A stretch of DNA of 10,686 nt from Acidimicrobiia bacterium (lineage in GTDB: Bacteria > Actinomycetota > Acidimicrobiia > Spongiisociales > UBA5794), in assembly GCA_013003515.1 (NCBI GenBank), contig JABDIW010000018.1:1-10686 (forward strand), read 5' to 3'. A program made the position numbers and the translations under genes. The notes under the pieces are model-generated. The model worked only from the letters and a program-made list of their open reading frames with translations. It searched no databases and had not been told where the DNA came from. The stretch's first letter is position 1. Each line of letters starts with the position of its first letter. Positions 7,782 through 10,686 of this stretch are shown piece after piece.

Positions 7782-8156
7782 GGCCAGGAGTGCGTCGAGT
7801 TCGAACTCGACCTTCCATCGCTCATCGAGCAGGCCGGTGACGACCATCGTCGCTGCCGGCCTCACGTCGCCAAACACCTGCCCATGAGCGCGGCCGACCT
7901 CGTCTGCATGGGCCGGGTCGGTGATGAACATGCGGGTACGCACCACGTCGGTCACCGATCCACCGAGGTCTCCGAGAGCTGCGAGGGCTATGGAGGCGCA
8001 CAGCGTCATCTGTTCGAATGCCGAATCCGGTGGTTCGGACCCATCCTGGGGGATCGGAGCGGTTCCCGAAACGAGCACCCGATCACCGACGCGAACGGCG
8101 CGTGCGAAGCCGTAAAGCTCCTCGTACGGGCTGCCGGATTGGACGTTGCGGCGCAT
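7779..8156 (-). CDS. Rid family (YjgF/YER057c/UK114) protein lacking the RidA catalytic arginine
   Basis: The 125-residue protein has the family pattern: an N-terminal RRNVQSGSPYEELYGFARAV, then VRVGDRVLVSGTAPI (21-35), DVVRTRMFITD (70-80), and RPAATMVVTGLLDERWKVEFEL (99-120) at the end. Canonical RidA deaminates 2-aminoacrylate and related imines in a trimer, using an Arg in a PAR motif (R105 in E. coli). Here the matching residue by my alignment is A102 (RPAAT). It therefore probably belongs to one of the Rid subfamilies without that arginine, whose activities are less clear. ATG 8156 fits the family N-terminus; no Shine-Dalgarno sequence is visible, and a -10-like box lies 7 nt upstream. 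It is divergent from the rhodanese gene and converges on the hydrolase-like gene. Confidence 0.9.
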   Translation of the reverse strand: MRRNVQSGSPYEELYGFARAVRVGDRVLVSGTAPIPQDGSEPPDSAFEQMTLCASIALAALGDLGGSVTDVVRTRMFITDPAHADEVGRAHGQVFGDVRPAATMVVTGLLDERWKVEFELDALLA

Positions 8157-8163
8157 CGGGGAC

Positions 8164-8169
8164 AGCGTA
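8164..8169 (-). promoter_or_regulatory. Candidate -10 box of the Rid gene (leaderless)
   Basis: Read on the minus strand this is TACGCT, a TAnnnT -10-like hexamer ending 7 nt before the ATG. Transcription would begin at or beside the start codon. No good -35 element is visible at 16-18 nt, so the call rests on the -10 box, its spacing and the missing ribosome binding site. Confidence 0.4.
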
Positions 8170-8200
8170 CCGCGACGGCTGGAGCGCTCTCCCGGATCGG

Positions 8201-8206
8201 TATCCT
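8201..8206 (+). promoter_or_regulatory. Candidate -10 box of the rhodanese gene (leaderless)
   Basis: TATCCT ends 9 nt before ATG 8216, and no ribosome binding site precedes that ATG. The same hexamer recurs upstream of rpsO at 8653. A -35 element is not obvious. The arrangement fits a transcript starting at or very near the ATG. Confidence 0.45.
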
Positions 8207-8215
8207 GTCGTCCCT

Positions 8216-8545
8216 ATGACGCTCGTTTCGCCCATCCCATCCGTCGACCCGACCGAGGCACGCGCACTCATCGACGACGGGGCCCTGCTCGTCGATGTTC
8301 GTGAGCCGAACGAATGGAACATGGCGCGTATCCCGGGAGCCGAGCTCATGCCGATGTCGAACGTCCAGGAGTGGTGGCAGGACTTGCCCCGTGATCGGGA
8401 CATCGTGCTGCAGTGCCAGACCGGCAACAGGTCGGGGAGTCTCACCGAAGCTCTGATGCATCAGGCAGGATTCGACAACGTGTACAACCTGGCCGGTGGC
8501 ATCGTCGCCTGGGCCCGCACCGGTCTGGAGATCGAGACGGGCTGA
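8216..8545 (+). CDS. Single-domain rhodanese-like sulfurtransferase
   Basis: This 109-residue cytoplasmic protein consists of one rhodanese domain. It shows LLVDVREPNEWNMARIPGA (24-42), the CH2A-type entry motif. The catalytic cysteine C67 lies in the active-site loop CQTGNRS (67-73), followed by VYNLAGGIVAWARTG (89-103), the usual C-terminal motif. The loop length (CxxGxR) matches sulfur-transferring rhodaneses rather than Cdc25-like phosphatases, so persulfide transfer is likely; donor and acceptor are unknown. The frame is open upstream to 8018, but ATG 8216 is the best start because family homology begins here and a TATCCT box lies just upstream. It is divergent from the Rid gene with 59 nt between them, and rpsO follows after 160 nt. 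Confidence 0.93.
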   Translation: MTLVSPIPSVDPTEARALIDDGALLVDVREPNEWNMARIPGAELMPMSNVQEWWQDLPRDRDIVLQCQTGNRSGSLTEALMHQAGFDNVYNLAGGIVAWARTGLEIETG

Positions 8546-8557
8546 ACGCGAAGCGTC

Positions 8558-8572
8558 GGTTGTCAGCTGCCA
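8558..8572 (+). repeat. GGTTGTCAGnnGCCA element, copy 1 (before rpsO)
   Basis: This copy reads GGTTGTCAGCTGCCA and matches 13 of 15 bases of the copy at 9046-9060 on the other side of rpsO. Its GTTGTCAG core is the reverse complement of CTGACAAC in the heptamer array 38 nt downstream, so the two could pair in RNA. Confidence 0.6.
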
Positions 8573-8590
8573 GGACACTCCTCCTCTTGC

Positions 8591-8625
8591 TGATGACTGA
8601 TGACTGACAACTGACAACTGATCAC
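8591..8625 (+). repeat. Array of five 7-bp repeats upstream of rpsO
   Basis: Five consecutive heptamers occur: TGATGAC, TGATGAC, TGACAAC, TGACAAC, TGATCAC. Each begins TGA and ends AC. The layout resembles the short heptameric repeats found in intergenic regions of various bacteria. Nothing nearby suggests a CRISPR. Confidence 0.85.
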
Positions 8626-8639
8626 AGTGAACTGTTGTC
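8613..8639. repeat. 27-bp imperfect palindrome upstream of the rpsO promoter
   Basis: The arms GACAAC/GTTGTC and the inner TCAC-A-GTGA are centred on base 8626, with 11 of 13 positions complementary per arm. It spans the last heptamers and reaches the expected -35 position of the rpsO promoter. It could be an operator or an RNA hairpin; there is no U-tract, so it is not a standard terminator. Confidence 0.65.
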
Positions 8640-8652
8640 CGAATTCGCCTGC

Positions 8653-8658
8653 TATCCT
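8653..8658 (+). promoter_or_regulatory. Candidate -10 box of rpsO
   Basis: TATCCT matches 4 of 6 consensus bases and would give a transcript start near 8665, leaving a leader of about 40 nt before GTG 8706. A matching -35 is not clear at 17 nt. The surrounding octamer CTATCCTC resembles the rhodanese box. Confidence 0.4.
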
Positions 8659-8665
8659 CTCGCCT

Positions 8666-8679
8666 CGGGCGATCGCCCG
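8666..8679. repeat. Perfect 14-bp palindrome in the rpsO leader
   Basis: CGGGCGATCGCCCG is perfectly self-complementary. As RNA it could form a 5-bp stem with a GAUC loop in the predicted rpsO leader. It lies 8 nt after the proposed -10 box and 26 nt before the start codon. Confidence 0.7.
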
Positions 8680-8705
8680 CGTCTTCCCAAGACCAAAGGG
8701 TTTCA

Positions 8706-8963
8706 GTGAAAGACACCACAACCATTGTCGGCGAGTACGGCACGCACGAGACGGACACCGGTTCTCCGGAGGTCCAGGTCGCGCTGCTCACCGAACGCAT
8801 CAACCACCTCACCGATCATCTGAGGGTCCACAAGAAGGACCATCACTCGCGGCGAGGTCTGTTGATGATGGTCGGCAAACGCCGCAGGTTGCTCCGGTAT
8901 CTGCAAGACCAGGATGTCGAGCGATATCGGGCAGTGATCGCCAAGCTCGGTTTGCGTCGATAA
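8706..8963 (+). CDS. rpsO: 30S ribosomal protein S15
   Basis: S15 is a primary 16S rRNA-binding protein of the small-subunit central domain. The 85-residue product starts at GTG 8706, with AAGGG (8696-8700) 5 nt upstream. It carries [22 protein letters not shown] (about 18-39), the highly conserved [12 protein letters not shown] (42-53) and the end [13 protein letters not shown] (73-85). Length is close to the 89 residues of E. coli S15, and the basic four-helix layout is intact. It is followed directly by a strong hairpin and then, after 170 nt, by pnp, the usual rpsO-pnp pairing. The leader contains palindromes that might serve autoregulation, known for S15 in other bacteria but by unrelated structures. 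Confidence 0.98.
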   Translation: MKDTTTIVGEYGTHETDTGSPEVQVALLTERINHLTDHLRVHKKDHHSRRGLLMMVGKRRRLLRYLQDQDVERYRAVIAKLGLRR

Positions 8964-8986
8964 GGCGGCCTTGGGGCCGCCTTCTT
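8962..8986 (+). terminator. Intrinsic-type terminator hairpin after rpsO
   Basis: A perfect 9-bp stem AAGGCGGCC/GGCCGCCTT with a TTGG loop occupies 8962-8983. Its first two bases are the last two of the rpsO TAA stop. The following CTTC is a weak U-tract, so termination may be partial, allowing some read-through into pnp, or the hairpin may protect the rpsO 3' end. Confidence 0.8.
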
Positions 8987-9001
8987 CGCGTCTGAGCCCG
9001 G

Positions 9002-9017
9002 GGGACCCATGGGTCCC
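9002..9017. repeat. Perfect 16-bp palindrome in the rpsO-pnp spacer
   Basis: GGGACCCATGGGTCCC is fully self-complementary. In RNA it could form a 6-bp stem with a CAUG loop, 18 nt after the rpsO hairpin stem. It may be an RNA processing or stability element in the pnp leader. Confidence 0.75.
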
Positions 9018-9045
9018 ACAACACCAAACCGGAGGAGCTGTCACC

Positions 9046-9060
9046 GGTTGTCAGTGGCCA
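9046..9060 (+). repeat. GGTTGTCAGnnGCCA element, copy 2 (before pnp)
   Basis: This copy reads GGTTGTCAGTGGCCA, 13 of 15 identical to 8558-8572. Together the copies flank rpsO. Its first four bases also close a small AACCGG (9027-9032)/CCGGTT (9044-9049) inverted repeat. Confidence 0.6.
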
Positions 9061-9121
9061 ACTCTCGAATGGGTCGAGGGTTGACGACTGGTAACGGGCG
9101 ACATCCCGCTCCTCCCCGATA

Positions 9122-9127
9122 GAGGAG
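9122..9127 (+). promoter_or_regulatory. Ribosome binding site of pnp
   Basis: GAGGAG ends 6 nt before ATG 9134 and decides this start over the adjacent in-frame GTG at 9131. The match is the strongest in the window. Confidence 0.75.
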
Positions 9128-9133
9128 AGTGTG

Positions 9134-10686
9134 ATGGTCGAAGAAAAGACCGTCCGCGGCCAGATCGGTGAGAAGGAAATATCCTTCTCGACCGGCAAAC
9201 TGGCCAAACTCGCCGATGGGGCCGTCGTGGTCTCCATTGGCAAGACCCAGGTACTGACCACAGCAACGGCACGCCGCGAGGTGCGCGAAGGCGCTGACTT
9301 CTTCCCCTTGACGATCGACGTCGAGGAGCGGATGTACGCAGTGGGCCGGATCCCCGGCTCGTTCTTCCGCCGCGAAGGCCGTGCCACAGAAAAGGCGATC
9401 CTGACGTGTCGTCTCATCGACCGTCCGCTGCGACCCAACTTCTCAGAGGGATTCCGCTGCGAGACCCACGTCCTGTCGACGATCCTGTCGGCCGACCTCG
9501 TCCATCCGTACGACGTGCCGGCGCTCAACGCATCGTCGGCTGCACTGTCCATCAGCGCCATCCCGTTCGATGGACCGGTTGGCGCCATCCGGCTCGGCCT
9601 GATCGAGGGCGAGTGGGTTCCGTTCCCAACCTTCGACGAGCTCGAGAACGCCGTGTTCGACCTGGTGGTTGCCGGCAAGAAGAACGAGTCGGGCGATGTC
9701 GACATCGTCATGGTCGAGGCCGGGGCCACCGAAGAGGGGTTCCGTCTGGTCCAGGGTGGCCAGCCGAGCAGCGACGAAGAGACCGTTGCCCGCGGGCTCG
9801 ACGAGGCCAAGGGCTACATCGCCACCCTCGTCGACCTCCAGAACGAGCTGGCGGCCCAGGTGGGCGAGCCGGCTCCAGTGGAGTGGCCGTCGGTCAGCGA
9901 CTTCAGCGACGAGATCTACGACCGTGTCGCGGCTGCTGCAGCAGACAAGATCGGCAACGTCGTGTCCATCGCAGACAAGATGGAGCGGGCTGCCGCTCAG
10001 TCGGCGGCTCGTGACGAGGTCATCGAGTCGCTCGGCTTCGCCGAGGACGATGGTGACTCACTCGCTCAGGCCAAGAAGGCGTTCCGGGCGGTCATGAAGA
10101 AGTCGATGCGGCAGCGGGTGATCGACGAGGGCATCCGCCTCGATGGTCGCGGCGCCACCGACATTCGCGACCTCCACGTCGAGGTCGATGTGGTCCACGA
10201 GGGCCATGGTTCTGGTCTCTTCCAGCGCGGGGAGACCCAGGTGCTCAACGTGTCCACGCTGGGCATGCTCCGCATGGAGCAGATGCTCGACACGATCTCG
10301 ATCGAAGAGACGAAGCGTTTCATGCATCACTACAACTTCCCGCCCTTCGCCACCGGCGAAACGGGGTTCATGCGCGGTCCGAAGCGCCGCGAGATCGGTC
10401 ACGGTGCGCTCGCCGAGAAGGCGTTGCTGCCGGTGATCCCGCCGATCGAGGACTTCCCTTACGCCTTCCGCCTCGTTTCCGAGGTGTTGATGTCGAACGG
10501 TTCGTCGTCGATGGCGTCGGTGTGCGGATCGAGCCTCTCCCTGATGGACGCAGGCGTCCCGATCCACGCTCCAGTGGCCGGCATCGCCATGGGCCTCATC
10601 GCCCATGACGGTGGCTACATCACTCTCACCGACATCCTCGGTGCAGAGGATGCCCTCGGTGACATGGACTTCAAGGTCGCAGGCAC
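9134..10686 (+). CDS. pnp: Polyribonucleotide nucleotidyltransferase (PNPase), 3' end outside the window
   Basis: PNPase degrades RNA 3'-to-5' by phosphorolysis and can add tails; it works as a trimer in RNA turnover. 517 complete codons are visible and the frame runs off the edge. The first RNase PH domain has the RNA-binding loop PGSFFRREGR and LIDRPLRPNF. A helical linker domain spans roughly residues 225-340. The second RNase PH domain begins near RVIDEGIRLDGRG and includes the phosphate-binding region VLMSNGSSSMASVCGSS. The metal-site segment is TDILGAEDALGDMDFKVAG (499-517), where D506, D512 and K514 correspond to E. coli D486, D492 and K494. The C-terminal KH and S1 domains are not in the window. 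The GSFF form of the loop is common in actinobacterial PNPases. The rpsO-pnp order is classical. Start ATG 9134 has an excellent ribosome binding site. Confidence 0.98.
   Translation, partial: MVEEKTVRGQIGEKEISFSTGKLAKLADGAVVVSIGKTQVLTTATARREVREGADFFPLTIDVEERMYAVGRIPGSFFRREGRATEKAILTCRLIDRPLRPNFSEGFRCETHVLSTILSADLVHPYDVPALNASSAALSISAIPFDGPVGAIRLGLIEGEWVPFPTFDELENAVFDLVVAGKKNESGDVDIVMVEAGATEEGFRLVQGGQPSSDEETVARGLDEAKGYIATLVDLQNELAAQVGEPAPVEWPSVSDFSDEIYDRVAAAAADKIGNVVSIADKMERAAAQSAARDEVIESLGFAEDDGDSLAQAKKAFRAVMKKSMRQRVIDEGIRLDGRGATDIRDLHVEVDVVHEGHGSGLFQRGETQVLNVSTLGMLRMEQMLDTISIEETKRFMHHYNFPPFATGETGFMRGPKRREIGHGALAEKALLPVIPPIEDFPYAFRLVSEVLMSNGSSSMASVCGSSLSLMDAGVPIHAPVAGIAMGLIAHDGGYITLTDILGAEDALGDMDFKVAG

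Noticed and set aside
8018..8215. Upstream in-frame extension of the rhodanese
   Set aside because: The extension overlaps the Rid gene on the other strand, has no rhodanese homology, and ATG 8216 matches the domain start and promoter.
8591..8625. Possible CRISPR array
   Set aside because: Units are 7 bp with no spacers and there are no cas genes; it is a simple short tandem array.
8006..8812. A 268-codon minus-strand frame containing a QLSVVSHQSS-like peptide
   Set aside because: It is opposite the rhodanese gene and runs through the heptamer array; that peptide is simply the repeat translated.
9081..9109. TTGACG as a -35 box for a pnp promoter
   Set aside because: The hexamer is good, but no acceptable -10 box lies 16-18 nt downstream, and the sequence looks like part of a decayed GTTGAC repeat.
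8809..9810. A 333-codon open frame on the minus strand
   Set aside because: It is antisense to rpsO, the hairpin spacer and pnp, with a low-complexity Ser/Arg-rich translation and no family signature.

Overview
This window is a high-GC chromosomal segment of the widely conserved transcription/translation locus nusA-infB-rbfA-truB-ribF-rpsO-pnp. The gene order, a YlxP-like (DUF503) gene between infB and rbfA, a DHH phosphoesterase between rbfA and truB, the GSFFRREGR loop of PNPase and the GTG starts all fit an actinobacterium. An Acidimicrobiia-like lineage is my best guess, but that is inference and the class is not proven by the sequence.

Positions 2-6664 form one tightly packed plus-strand operon: nusA (5' end outside the window), infB, a DUF503 gene, rbfA, an NrnA-like DHH phosphoesterase, truB and ribF. 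Gaps are 6 and 2 nt, then overlaps of 4, 20, 4 and 4 nt, so translation of most of the chain is probably coupled. The products cover transcription elongation/antitermination, initiation, 30S maturation, nanoRNA or pAp turnover, tRNA pseudouridine-55 synthesis and FMN/FAD synthesis. No ylxR (DUF448) gene lies between nusA and infB, where many bacteria carry one.

Positions 6699-8545 hold three genes that separate ribF from rpsO. They are a probably exported alpha/beta-hydrolase-like protein of unknown function (+), a Rid-family protein lacking the RidA catalytic arginine (-), and a single-domain rhodanese (+). The hydrolase and Rid genes converge with zero spacing, sharing a TGATCA that supplies both stop codons. 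The Rid and rhodanese genes diverge from a 59-bp region with a -10-like TAnnnT box 7-9 nt from each ATG, suggesting leaderless mRNAs, and with a small palindrome at its exact centre.

Positions 8546-10686 hold rpsO (S15), a strong intrinsic-type hairpin starting at its stop codon, and the first 517 codons of pnp. The spacers flanking rpsO carry a heptamer array, a 27-bp imperfect palindrome, two perfect palindromes of 14 and 16 bp, and two copies of a GGTTGTCAGnnGCCA element. These spacers and the three-gene insertion are the least ordinary parts of the window. I found no defence system, mobile element, CRISPR array, tRNA or rRNA. Essentially all the sequence is accounted for by conserved housekeeping genes, and I see no convincing evidence of a wholly new system.
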